A model generated the notes under the pieces. The model searched no databases. It was not told where the DNA came from and saw only the letters and a list, made by a program, of their open reading frames with translations. This document shows positions 21,040-33,188 of a DNA stretch of 64,000 nucleotides, one piece after another. The position numbers were made by a program, and so were the translations under genes. This stretch comes from Silene conica (Eukaryota; Streptophyta; Magnoliopsida; Caryophyllales; Caryophyllaceae): assembly GCA_029255685.2 (NCBI GenBank), contig CM055319.2, forward strand, positions 12,324,747 through 12,388,746, given 5' to 3'. Position 1 is the first letter of the stretch; every line of letters begins with the position of its first letter.

Positions 21040-24000
21040 TTAGATGAGCTTTCCGTTGTACATGCCTGGCCTGTTGCTAGACTTATGCTCCTTAGCTTGG
21101 AAGATGGCACCTTTATTATCACAATAAACGGTGATTGGGTCATTCGAACTAGGCACTACTGATAGTCCTTGTAAGAATTGACGCATCCATATTGCTTCCT
21201 TAGCTGCTTCTGAGGCGGCATAGTACTCGGACTCAGTCGTAGAATCTGCTGTAACACTCTGTTTAGAACTTTTCCAGCTGACAGCAGCGCCATTAAGAGT
21301 AAAAACGAATCCAGACTGAGATTTCGAGTCATCTCGATCCGTTTGGAAGCTAGCATCTACGTAACCCGTGGCGCAGAGCGTTGAGTTGCCTCCATAAGTC
21401 AATCCCCAATCTTTAGTCCTCCGTAGGTACTTAAGAATGTTTTTCACGGTCATCCAGTGTTGTTCACCTGGATGAGCTTGGAATCGACTGGTCATACTCA
21501 ATGCATATGCTACGTCTGGACGTGTGCATATCATGGCATACATGATCGATCCTATTGCCGAAGCATAAGGAATCCGACTCATGCGCTCTTTCTCTTCCAA
21601 TGTCTTAGCTTCTTGAGACTTGCTCAACTGAAGCCCAGTAGTCATAGGAAGGAACCCTTTCTTGGAGTTCGTCATGCTGAATCTCTCTAGAATCTTATCT
21701 ATGTAAGACTCCTGACTGAGAGACAACATCCGTCGTGATCTATTCCTGTAGATACGGATGCCCAAAATTCTTTGTGCCTCTCCCAGATCTTTCATCTGGA
21801 AATGGTTTTTCAACCATGCTTTAACCGAAGATAAGAGAGGTATGTCATTCCCAATCAAGAGTATGTCGTCGACATACAGTACTAGGAATACAATCTTGCT
21901 CCCACCCGACTTGATATAGAGACATGGTTCCTCGACTGATCGAATGAATCCATTCTCTTTTATCACTTGGTCGAAGCGATGATTCCAACTCCGCGATGCT
22001 TGCTTAAGTCCATAGATGGAACGCTTAAGCTTGCAAACTTTCTTAGGATGTTCTGGATCAATAAAACCCTCGGGTTGTACCATGTACAACTCTTCCTCCA
22101 AATAACCGTTTAAGAAGGCGGTTTTAACGTCCGTTTGCCATATTTCGTAGTCATGAAATGCGGCTATCGCTAAGATAATCCGAATGGAACGTAGCATGAC
22201 TACGGGTGCAAAGATCTCATCGTAGTGCAAGCCTGGCACTTGGGTGAAACCTTTAGCAACTAGTCTTGCCTTATGGATATCTTGTTTACCTTCCATGGCA
22301 TGCTTTATTTTGTAAAGCCATTTGCATTGAAGGGGGCGTACCTTTGCAGGTAGGTCCACAAGATCACACACGTTGTTCTCATACATGGAGTCCATCTCGG
22401 ATTGCATGGCTTCTAGCCATAGCTTTGAGTCAGAACTGGTCATGGCACCTTTATAGGTGGAGGGTTCATTACCCTCTAGGAGTAAGACGTCATCCATATC
22501 ATGTTCCTCGACCATACCAATGTATCTGTCCGGAGGAATGGAGACTCTTCCCGACCTCCTAGGTTCCTCAGGAATATCTACCGCAGCCTCGGTTGAAGGA
22601 ACTGTTTCCTCCAATGGTTGCTCGGTATTTGGTTCTTGAACCTCCGATAAATCGAAGGTTCTATTACTCGACTTGTTCTCGAGAAATTCTTTCTCTAAGA
22701 ACGTCGCACTAGCCGCAACAAAAACACGTTGTTCGGTTGGCGAGTAGAAGTAATGACCAAAAGTTCCCTTTGGATAGCCTATAAAGTATGTCTTGACCGA
22801 TCGCGGGCCGAGCTTATCCTCGTGTCTCCACTTGACATAAGCCTCGCAGCCCCAAACCCGAATAAAGGACAAGTTAGGGACCGTTCCCTTCCATAATTCG
22901 TATGGAGACTTGTCAACAGCTTTAGACGGACTACGGTTAAGTATTAGAGCGGCCGACAAAAGAGCATAGCCCCACAATGAATCAGGCACAACGGTGTGAC
23001 TCATCATGGATCGAACCATATCAAGTAAAGTTCGATTTCTCCGTTCGGATACACCATTTAATTGTGGTGTTCCAGGTGGAGTCAACTGTAGCACGATGCC
23101 ACAGTCTTTAAAGTGTTGATCAAACTCGTGTGAAAGATACTCACCACCACGATCAGAACGTAGTGCTTTAATCTTTCTTCCCAGCTGGTTCTGTACCCGA
23201 TTCTGGTATTCTTTGAACTTGTCAAAGGATTCACTTTTATGTTTCATTAAGTAGACATAGCCATATCTACTCAAATCATCCGTGAAAGTCATGAAATACC
23301 TATAGCCTTCTCGTGCGTTGATCGACATAGGCCCACACACATCTGTATGTATGAGTCCTAATAGGTCGGCAGCGCGCATTCCAACACCTTTGAAGGAAAT
23401 ACGAGTCATCTTACCGATGAGACATGATTCACACGTGCCATATGATTCGAAATCAAAGGGCGAGATAGCTCCATTCTGTATGAGCTGTTTCACGCGTTTC
23501 TCATTTATGTGTCCCATACGACAATGCCATAAGTAAGTTTGATCTTTGTCACCTACCTTTAATTTCTTGTTATTCACATGTAATATCTCGGTGGTTTGAT
23601 CTAAAACATAAATTCCATTCATGGAAACTGCCTTGCCATAAATCATATTGTGTAAGGAGAAAATACAGCTATTATTCTCTATTACAAATGAAAAACCGAG
23701 TTTGTCAAGCGCAGAAACTGAAATAATGTTTTTGGACAAACAAGGAACATAATAACAGTTATATAAAGATAACTCGAATCCACTTGGAAGCTGGATCACG
23801 TATGTTCCCCTCGAGATTGCAGCAACACGTGCTCCATTCCCGACACGCAGGTCAACCTCACCCTTGATTAGGGGTTCTTGGTTTGGGAGGCCCTGCACAT
23901 GATTACATAGATGAGAACCACAACCAGTATCTAGTACCCAAGTTCCGTAACTTGCATGGTTAATCTCAATCATGTGAATAAAAGAAGAAGAAGACATACC

Positions 24001-24463
24001 AACAGGAGTAACGCGGCCTGCCTTAATGTCCTCATGATACACGGGGCATGAGCGCCTCCAATGCCCAGTCTTGTGGCAATGGTGGCATTCCATGCTAGTA
24101 TCCTTGCTCTTTGTTTTGCCCTGTGAGTTGCTTGACTCACCTGGCCCACTCTTAGTAAATCCTGACTTCTTAAACTTGGGCTTGCCTACTGTTAGGTCGC
24201 CCTGAGCTTTAGCTTTACCCTTACCCTTACCCTTACTGGAAATCATGAGAACATCTTGCTTCACGCTCCCACTTAATTTCAGATCCTTCTCGGTCTGTAC
24301 GAGAAGGAAGTGGAGCTCATGAGGAGTCTTCTTCATGTCGTTCATGTAATAGTTAGCCCTGAAGAGGGCGAACCCATCATGAAGCGAATGAAGCATTCGA
24401 TCAACGATTATGTTCTCACTGATCTTGCAGTTTAGGGCCTCCAGTTTTTCGATATTCTCAATC
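21040..24463 (-). CDS. copia gag C-terminus and pol polyprotein region
   Basis: A long minus-strand frame (about 1,140 residues) runs from the insertion point of the inner element to a stop at 21040. Domains in order: late gag, zinc knuckle CHHCHKTGHWRRSC, protease (WVLDTGCGSH), integrase with the GAG-pre-integrase HCRMGH...CESC finger and HTDVCGP and DRGGEY segments, reverse transcriptase (ending near YVDDILLIGND) and RNase H (ADSTTESEYYAASE, VYCDNKGAI). This is the order of Ty1/copia. It would copy and integrate the element from virus-like particles. The gag start lies beyond the inserted element, so the gene is split by that insertion. The C-terminus was not checked further. Lineage within copia not assigned. 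Confidence 0.9.
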
Positions 24464-24468
24464 ATGTG

Positions 24469-25741
24469 TGTTAGGTTTAAGTAGTTGCTCATAAACTAAT
24501 TTAATCATACTATCAAAACCTTTAATTAACTTTTAATTAACAAAATAATAAACTCTTTTATTAGATCTTATGCATGCTACTAAATGCGGAAATAAGGAGT
24601 AAACCGTGTTCTTACACTCGGTCCAAATATTGCTAGGATGATCCTCCGAGTACCCAATATAGAATACCTCCTCCGGATGCACCAAGACAAGCCCTTAATA
24701 TCCGAAATCTTGAACGAGCTAGCACAAATTCGGATTCTCCTTAAACTTATTCTAATCACTCTTATTAGAATATATAATACCAATACTACTTATTAGTATG
24801 TTAATATTATCTTTATAATATATTTTAGAGGTAGAAAAATAATCTCTCTTCCTTGTTATTTTTCGGCTAACACTAGAATGAAATGGGTATTCAAAGAGCT
24901 TATATATCTCCCTAACCCTAAACTTAAATTAACCTATTAATTTAAGGAGTGTTGTGGGTTGTTGTGTGTGGCCGGGCATGGGAGGGATCAAAAGGGAACA
25001 ACAACACTTTCCCATGTAAAATAGGGTGGCTCAAGGTAACACCCTAATTAAAGTTAAGTAAACTTTAATCATTATGTTGTGTTAATTAAATAACACTCAA
25101 CATGCTCTTAACCCACATAAAACCGGCACACACAAACACTAATGTGGACCTAATTTTACATTTTTATCAACATTACAATTTTATGTTATGTGACATCCAA
25201 TATGTCATAAAATAACAATTGTTTTAATTTAATCATGCATATTTATCAAATAAATATTATTCATAAATTAATAAATCTCATTTATCAAGTTGACAAGTAA
25301 TTCGAAATTACTAGATGTAAAATGGTCACTTATAATAATCGTCAATACGATTTACAACCTTTGTATTAATTTTAACCCAATTCATTCTAATTACGATATC
25401 TTAAAATATCGTTTAATGTTTAACAATTGACACGTTTCAATTTTAAACATAAATCTTACATTAAGATTTAACCTCTAATTACACGAGTTTAAGGAATATG
25501 ATCAAATCGTATCAATATACATTTGATCATTTTATCAATTAAGGGAATTGTCCTAAAGGTGTGACCTAAAGGGATCAACTGACCACCACCGTCATACGAC
25601 AGTAATGTCAAACTCTAGCTAGCCAATCATTACCGATTAATGTTGGTCAGTTGACTAATAATTCGTATCATCCCTTGCGTATTCTCGTTATGAGATTTAA
25701 TTACGTGATCGCACTTATTGTTGAGGACACATTTCCCAACA
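24469..25741 (-). repeat. 3' LTR of the gag-only copia element
   Basis: Minus strand TGTTGGGAAATGTGTCC...AAACCTAACA. It contains three-helix copy C. The open frame 24580-24783 recurs identically at 31632-31835 only because the LTRs are identical. Confidence 0.92.
25571..25655 (-). ncRNA. copia LTR three-helix motif, copy C
   Basis: Outer arms CAACTGACCA (25576-25585) and TGGTCAGTTG (25644-25653), 10 bp. Inner arms CAGTAATG (25600-25607) and CATTACCG (25628-25635). The one non-complementary position is a G.U pair when read on the element's sense strand and A.C on the other. The sister LTR carries the same block at about 32623-32707. Confidence 0.6.
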
Positions 25742-28156
25742 ATCTCCCACTTGTCCTCGACAAGTGTGCGTCACCAATTCTCTTGTCCTATTACAATCTC
25801 CCACTCAATGCAAGATGTCTCTCTCTGGTCGTTCTTGCATTTGATCATATCATGAATGGTTTCCTCGATCTGGAGAATAACTGTCTGACCGGAATTATCT
25901 ACCGTAGATACCTTCCGAGCGTGGCCACGCATTTCCAGTTAATTACTCCTCGAGTGGCCCTGAGATTTGAACAACCCTGACAAGGGGTGGACAATTTCTA
26001 TCGCACTACTTCCTTCAACCAGTCACAGTCAGTCACAACCCAAAACAATCCCATTTGACTCCAGTTACGAAAAGTCGTAGAGAATGGATCAAAGTTATGC
26101 CTAAACTGTACCATCTTGGGAGAGTAGTCTTTAGTCAAAGAATTGACTCACAAGAATACTATAGCAGCTCTCGCCACGACCCGGCTATAAAATTTCCAGA
26201 ACTCTATAAGCGGTCACATTGCCCGACAGAGTGTCTCTTACAGTCTGCCTATGTGATCGACTAGTCATCACATATGACTCTATGGCACTTGAACTTGCCA
26301 TCAATCGCCTCACACTCTAGTCGCTTTGAGACGTCACCTCATGTAAGCGGCTAGGGGCTATACTAAGTCAATCCAGTTCACTTATGGGGTTCAATATTGT
26401 CTCATACAACCCATTTGGATTCTGACAAAGTATCTTTTACTTTGAGTTATTAATAACTCAAATGATGTTGTCATGCAACAATAGTCAACACTATTACATT
26501 GCATTTTGATGCACAATCATCTGTTTGTATTAATGTTTTGCGAATAACCTTTATTTATAATAGCAAAACTTACAACTTTTGGTCTCCTTTATTCTCATAT
26601 TATCCCTTATAACATGATTCTATTTGAGTACATTTCTAGAACTCTTTCTAGATTTTGAGTTTCCTTTCCGGAGGAAAGCTCCCACTGTTATCTTATAACT
26701 TGTGACGTATCGATATACTGGAGGGTTTAAAATCACTCTCTATAGTCACTTATGTACTGAAATCTATATTGTAGTTTATTAGTGATTTTATCACTCTTAC
26801 AATTTTCAAACATTTTGACTATTTGATAATGGTTTCATTCATCGTTATGAATAAAGTATCCAACCATTCTAACTTCTAGTGGGCGACCTTTTATTATCCA
26901 TATAATAAACCTTCCCTTAAGGCTCCATCATCTTATGATATAAGGTATTTGATCATCTAGAATTGAAAACCTCTTATTCTTTACACCTTAAAGAATCACC
27001 CATTCTCTCTAAATGGTAGGCTTAATTCTTTTTATGAAAATCGCTCCCACTAAAATCAATATCTCTCGATATCTTAAATGAACCTTTCATTTCTCGCATG
27101 TTAAACTATTACTCGAATCATTATTACTATCACTATCCCTATAGTGATCTATTTCCATTCAATCATTCATTACCTTCTTATCATGTCTTCGTTTCCTCGA
27201 GACGAAAATGACATGATAATTTCTTTATAACTACATAGGAACCGTTTTCCTACCGATGATTTCATACGGGGTTTCAAGTTTCCTCTCTATGAAGCAATGA
27301 ACACAAAGAACCTTTCTCCGAGTGTCCTCCCGTAGTTTCTTCAAATCATTTAGGGCTTTGTTTCCTCTCTATGAAACAATGAACACAAAGAACCTTTCTC
27401 CGAGTGTCCTCCCGTAGTTTCTTCAAATCATTTAGGGTTCTTCTTAAGACTCCCAAGTGAGAATCTTCTCTAAGATCCTTCCTTTATTTATATCATTGGT
27501 TTACGAAACATTTTCTCCCACTCTATCCTTCTAACAATAACTTTTACTTGTCTAAGGATAGCTATTTCGATCAACCAATGTATTTGAATGTTTGAAGTTT
27601 GATAGGTGTAATGAATACATTCTCATTTTCACTTAAAATGAAAATCTTATAATGAACTGATATAGTCTCATTTTGATTGAATCTATCTCATGGGGTGTAG
27701 TTCTCCGTTTTAATCAACTCTTTGATTCTCTTATACTTGATCGTATCAATATTTATTTCGTGATTAGATCACTATTATTCATGTTTTAACAAGGTATGCA
27801 ATTTATTTGATGAATCAAAACATTGATTGAGAACAAAAGTAGTGACTCGGGTTGAAAACCAAGTCACTAATATCCAAAATTACAACCATTGTTTTAGGAT
27901 TTTAATCCTTGTCTTACAAGAAAATTAAATTGTTCCATAAATAAATGCAAAATATGAAAGAAGACTATATGAAAATTAGAGCCTAGCTCTTCAAGTCTTC
28001 GATCAATTGGATGCTACCGGAGCCATCCAAGTAAGGAACCTCAAGCTTCCTTCTCCTTGCCCTTATCATTATTCGGGGGTGGCCCTTTAAAACAATTAAA
28101 AAGGGTAAATATCAACACATTTGTATCACTATACATAAGTTGATAAACGACATGAA
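25742..28156 (-). other. 3' non-coding region of the gag-only copia element
   Basis: About 2.4 kb where pol would lie, without pol domains. It shares the CTCCCACTCAATG and CTCCTCGAGTGGCCCTGAG blocks with the copia element at 20029-20400. The palindrome GCGTGGCCACGC lies at 25919-25930. An 82-bp tandem duplication lies at 27278-27359 and 27360-27441. Confidence 0.7.
27278..27441. repeat. 82-bp tandem duplication
   Basis: Two copies (27278-27359 and 27360-27441), nearly identical, differing at a position or two. Recent local duplication within the gag-only element. Confidence 0.85.
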
Positions 28157-29065
28157 TTATACGCGAGAATTATTACCTACGGCGGTTGCCTTCCCATTTT
28201 TGAGATCGCTTAAGTATTTGGGGCAATTTCTCTTCCAATGACCTATCCTCGTGCAATAATGGCACTTGTCTTGCTCTTTTGAAGACGAGGTGGAAGCGCC
28301 TTTCGAAAAGGTCTTTTCTTTGGTCGCCTTGGGCTTGAACGTTTTCTTGCCCTTGCCTTTCGAGGCATTCCTCTTGAAGCTCGTTTTCCCTTTCTTTTCG
28401 ATGTTCAAAACATCCTTGGTGGAACTTTCATGAAGTCCCACGTCCCTTTCGGCTTGGACGAGCATCTTATGCAATTCTTCCAACGTGGTCTCTTGGTTTC
28501 GCATATTAAAATTCACCCGGAATTGAGCATATGCCTTAACCTTATTGAGCGAGTGAAGAACTCGGTCAATAATTAGAGAGTCGGGAACATTAACATTTTG
28601 AGCTTTTAGAGTCTCCGCGAGCTCAACAAGTTTGAGCACATGAGGGCTTATCTTTTGCCCTTCCTTGAAAGTTATGTCAAAGAAGGCGGAAGCCGCCTCA
28701 TATTGAATCACCCTAGGAGTTTGCGAAAACATGGTCGCAAGCTTGGTGTATATCTCATATGATGTGGTCAACTTAATCATACTCCTTTGGAGATCCGGCT
28801 CCATGGAGAAGATGAGCACATTCTTAAGAGCGGAAGACTCTTTCATGTAAGCTTCATAAGCCTCACGATTTTGGACCGATGAACGAGCGGTCGGAGCGGG
28901 AGGAGCGGCTTCGGATAGGTAACGACTCTTATCGTCACCTTGAGCGGCCAATTGTAATTGCGCATCCCAATCCTTAAAATTGGAACCATGCTTATCGAGT
29001 TTGCAACGATCCATAAAGGATCGAAGCCATGATACGTTAGTGAGAGGTGGAGCGTTGGTTGCCAT
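28157..29065 (-). CDS. Gag of the gag-only copia element (302 aa)
   Basis: Starts MATNAPPLTNVSWLRSFMDR at 29065. The N-terminal two thirds has the copia-type gag pattern (LDKHGSNFKDWDAQLQL; a helical region near residues 70-190 with YEIYTKLATMFSQTPR). A basic stretch rich in K, G and S follows, then one zinc knuckle CHYCTRIGHWKRNC near residues 270-285. It would form the particle shell and bind the element's RNA. It is followed by an ordinary stop and about 2.4 kb of non-coding DNA, so no pol is made. It is related to, but clearly different from, the gag of the host copia element. Confidence 0.9.
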   Translation of the reverse strand: MATNAPPLTNVSWLRSFMDRCKLDKHGSNFKDWDAQLQLAAQGDDKSRYLSEAAPPAPTARSSVQNREAYEAYMKESSALKNVLIFSMEPDLQRSMIKLTTSYEIYTKLATMFSQTPRVIQYEAASAFFDITFKEGQKISPHVLKLVELAETLKAQNVNVPDSLIIDRVLHSLNKVKAYAQFRVNFNMRNQETTLEELHKMLVQAERDVGLHESSTKDVLNIEKKGKTSFKRNASKGKGKKTFKPKATKEKTFSKGASTSSSKEQDKCHYCTRIGHWKRNCPKYLSDLKNGKATAVGNNSRV

Positions 29066-31520
29066 AGTCGATGTTGAAAATTAAACTACAATAATAAAAG
29101 GAAAACAACATCATTTTAAATTCATAATTTAAACTAAAACTTTAAGTTTAGTTATATTTACTTAATGATCTCTTACCCAATTAAGTAAACAATCCCGAGA
29201 CCCAAACCCATACCAATCCGGGCACGGTGTAGCCGATTCAACCCGTATCGGTATAATTTGGTGGATTAACCCTTTAATCGGTTCTACTCTTAGAACTCTC
29301 GGTCGACAATTTTCTTAAAATTATCTTTAGCCCGAACTTATTGCAACTACGGTTACGAATACTTTCGTTGAGATCAACCAAATTTCAAGGTGTAATCTTA
29401 TTACCCCACTTACCCAACGTGACAATTTTAGTACCCCGGTATAGCCGAGCCTACGTCCTTGTGAAGAAGGGATTCATGGGTCCGTACTATTTGGTAAGGC
29501 TAAGTCTCAATATTAATATGTAAGAGATCTAGTCAATTATTTATCTATCTCCGTTTAAGTGAACTAAGTCGGTGAATTATCGATAAAATAAAAGACTTGG
29601 TCGACTAGGTCGAAACATGCATGATACGATGTATGACGATTTGGCTATGCATGCAAACATATAAAAAGCAAAAACAAAAGCATAAATAAACCCTAGTATG
29701 GCCTTTCCTAGAAAAGAAATAACAAAGTACAAATTCGGAAACCAACTCCTTTGGTCCCTTGAACTTCACGCGGCACGCACTTCGAGGTAAACACCGTCTT
29801 GATCGGAACTCCTTTCCGAATGGCACCGTCTTCAAGGAACTCCGGATTTTACAAAAATTACAACTTTTCTAGTCTACTTTATACATTATAAAATAGAAAT
29901 AAATTACAATTGGGTGATACGAGATCACAAAATTACAACCCAATCGGTAACCCCTTACATTACGGGAAATACCGATTTAAATGCTAAGGCCATACTAAGT
30001 AAATTACATAATTCCCAAAATTACGTAAAAATAAATCATGACATTCATAATATAAATATGCAATGCTTATATAAATATGAATTAACATGCAAATCCTAAG
30101 CCAAATCGTCCTATTTAAAACACTTATTTAAATAGTTATCGTAAACCTCGGTTTTTATGGAATTGCGTGTTTTAACGTTTAACAACACTATGCATTAAAT
30201 GAAACGGTTTTCATCCTTAAGTTAATCATCCTAACTCGCATAGGATTCAAAATTTAGTCTTACTCAAACTTTGAACATGAATTAACTTAATATATTATAA
30301 TATTGATCGGTATTACTCGGTTTTACGGGAAAAACAATATAAAATTCAAAAGAGACATTAAAATTTCGAAAATTCAAAATTCAAATTTTGAAAAATCCAG
30401 AATGTTCTTAAAATTTTCAGAAAGTTAAATTATTAGTATTTTATACGGTTTTATTATTATTTCGAAAATAACACGTAAAACGAGCAATTTAAGTCGGAAA
30501 ATTCAATAATTAACTTCATAAATGCAAATTAAATACTAATAATAATTTTATACCTTCCAAAACCCTTTTTAAGAACACAAGATGGACAGAAAATTAAATG
30601 GCACATTGCCCCATAGCCGAAATTTTAAAGCATGCCTCCTTTTAATTTAATTTTAATTGCTACTTTTAACAAAACAAAATTAAATTAATACAAATCAAAA
30701 CTGAAACTTTAGGCACCCAAGAATATTTTCATGATGAACATATCACATATGACTAAAATGGGTTATATTTTCGGCCATTTTTAACAACATTTGCAAATTT
30801 TAACGATTTACGTCATATATCATACGATTTTAACATTTAAAATTATTTCTCAAGCATAAAATAAGATAAAATTCTCGAAAATTTTATACATGCTGGAAAT
30901 AATATATATGACATCGTGTTTAAATTTTATGGCCAAATTCCAACTTAAACTATTAAAGTCGAAATTATGTCACTAATTACCCGATTTTTACATTAAAAAT
31001 CTATAATATTGCAATATTTGAGATAAATTTCTGGAAAATTCAACATAAATTTTAAATATTGCATGTGACATCCTCATAAATTTTTATAGTCAAATTCATA
31101 ATATAACTATTTTAACCCATTTTTACTCATCTTTTTGCATTTTAACACTTAAAATTCATATCACACGATTTATAAGCCCATAATTTACGAAAAATCATAT
31201 TCATATTATAGAAAATACATGTGATATCATACTGAAAAATCTCGGCCAGAAGCTTATTTTAACTATTTTTCCCAAAATTAATCATTTTTAACCATTAAAA
31301 CGTATTAAAAACCGAAATAAAAATACCAATGATCAATATTCATGCAAAAATTATTCCAAATATTCTAAATCATATTAGAAAACAGTAGGTATCATGCTAA
31401 ATTATTTTCGTGCATATCATATATTTAAACGAAAATTATCAAGTTTTATTTTGTTATTCTAATAACTCCGTAAAAACGAAACGGAAAGCATGCAAACAAC
31501 CATTTTGCTCTGATACCAAT
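29066..31520 (-). other. long leader of the gag-only copia element
   Basis: About 2.4 kb between the primer site and gag, strongly A+T rich. No frame with recognisable features; 29341-29523, 29605-29835 and 29914-30099 are unsupported open frames. Confidence 0.6.
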
Positions 31521-32793
31521 TGTTAGGTTTAAGTAGTTGCTCATAAACTAATTTAATCATACTATCAAAACCTTTAATTAACTTTTAATTAACAAAATAA
31601 TAAACTCTTTTATTAGATCTTATGCATGCTACTAAATGCGGAAATAAGGAGTAAACCGTGTTCTTACACTCGGTCCAAATATTGCTAGGATGATCCTCCG
31701 AGTACCCAATATAGAATACCTCCTCCGGATGCACCAAGACAAGCCCTTAATATCCGAAATCTTGAACGAGCTAGCACAAATTCGGATTCTCCTTAAACTT
31801 ATTCTAATCACTCTTATTAGAATATATAATACCAATACTACTTATTAGTATGTTAATATTATCTTTATAATATATTTTAGAGGTAGAAAAATAATCTCTC
31901 TTCCTTGTTATTTTTCGGCTAACACTAGAATGAAATGGGTATTCAAAGAGCTTATATATCTCCCTAACCCTAAACTTAAATTAACCTATTAATTTAAGGA
32001 GTGTTGTGGGTTGTTGTGTGTGGCCGGGCATGGGAGGGATCAAAAGGGAACAACAACACTTTCCCATGTAAAATAGGGTGGCTCAAGGTAACACCCTAAT
32101 TAAAGTTAAGTAAACTTTAATCATTATGTTGTGTTAATTAAATAACACTCAACATGCTCTTAACCCACATAAAACCGGCACACACAAACACTAATGTGGA
32201 CCTAATTTTACATTTTTATCAACATTACAATTTTATGTTATGTGACATCCAATATGTCATAAAATAACAATTGTTTTAATTTAATCATGCATATTTATCA
32301 AATAAATATTATTCATAAATTAATAAATCTCATTTATCAAGTTGACAAGTAATTCGAAATTACTAGATGTAAAATGGTCACTTATAATAATCGTCAATAC
32401 GATTTACAACCTTTGTATTAATTTTAACCCAATTCATTCTAATTACGATATCTTAAAATATCGTTTAATGTTTAACAATTGACACGTTTCAATTTTAAAC
32501 ATAAATCTTACATTAAGATTTAACCTCTAATTACACGAGTTTAAGGAATATGATCAAATCGTATCAATATACATTTGATCATTTTATCAATTAAGGGAAT
32601 TGTCCTAAAGGTGTGACCTAAAGGGATCAACTGACCACCACCGTCATACGACAGTAATGTCAAACTCTAGCTAGCCAATCATTACCGATTAATGTTGGTC
32701 AGTTGACTAATAATTCGTATCATCCCTTGCGTATTCTCGTTATGAGATTTAATTACGTGATCGCACTTATTGTTGAGGACACATTTCCCAACA
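31521..32793 (-). repeat. 5' LTR of the gag-only copia element
   Basis: Appears identical to 24469-25741. Primer site TGGTATCAGAGC adjoins it on its internal side. Confidence 0.92.
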
Positions 32794-32798
32794 ATGTG

Positions 32799-33188
32799 AA
32801 GAATATGTGGGCTAACAGCTTGGCCCTTCTGGAGTTTCGCCTCAAAGAAGCGACGGGTATGCTCATAAGAAACGATCCTCGGAGCCTTTGAGAATTCGTT
32901 AGTGAGCGTGGTGAAAATCTTGTTTGCACCATGGGCTATGAAGCGTCTTTGCAAATTGGATTCCATTTCATAGATGAGTATGTTCTTTATCGCACCCGCT
33001 TCCATGACGAAGTCGCTATGAGCGCGAACTTCGTTAGCTCTAGCTCCAGTTCCTGGGTGTGCCGGAATTGGCTCAGTTAAGTACTTGAGCTTTCCGTCAG
33101 CAATGACAGCATTCCGTAGTGCTGCCTCCCAGTCAGAGAAGTTTGACCCGTCATTCCTCAGTCTAGTAGACTGATTCATGGAGTCCAT
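32799..33188 (-). pseudogene. copia gag, N-terminal part, cut by the insertion
   Basis: The frame reads LRNDGSNFSDWEAALRNAV and later KNILIYEMESNLQRRF...IFTTLTNEFSKAPR, the copia-type gag pattern seen also in the gag at 28157-29065. It is split from the remainder of its gene by the insertion of the gag-only element at 32793. Confidence 0.8.

Larger units (their letters stand above)
24469..32793 (-). mobile_element. gag-only Ty1/copia element, very young
   Basis: LTRs 24469-25741 and 31521-32793 (1,273 bp each) appear identical throughout. Target duplication ATGTG at 24464-24468 and 32794-32798. Minus-strand primer site TGGTATCAGAGC just inside the right LTR (about 31518 downward), a gag at 28157-29065 and a polypurine tract AAGTGGGAGATT at 25742-25754. 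No protease, integrase, RT or RNase H is seen, so it is non-autonomous. It inserted in the gag region of a related copia element, in the same orientation. The gag frame is open and the element looks whole for its type. Confidence 0.92.

Noticed and set aside
24469-32793. Identical 1,273-bp direct repeats as an assembly duplication
   Set aside because: They have TG...CA ends, a primer site and a polypurine tract inside, and ATGTG target duplications outside, so they are the LTRs of a young element.
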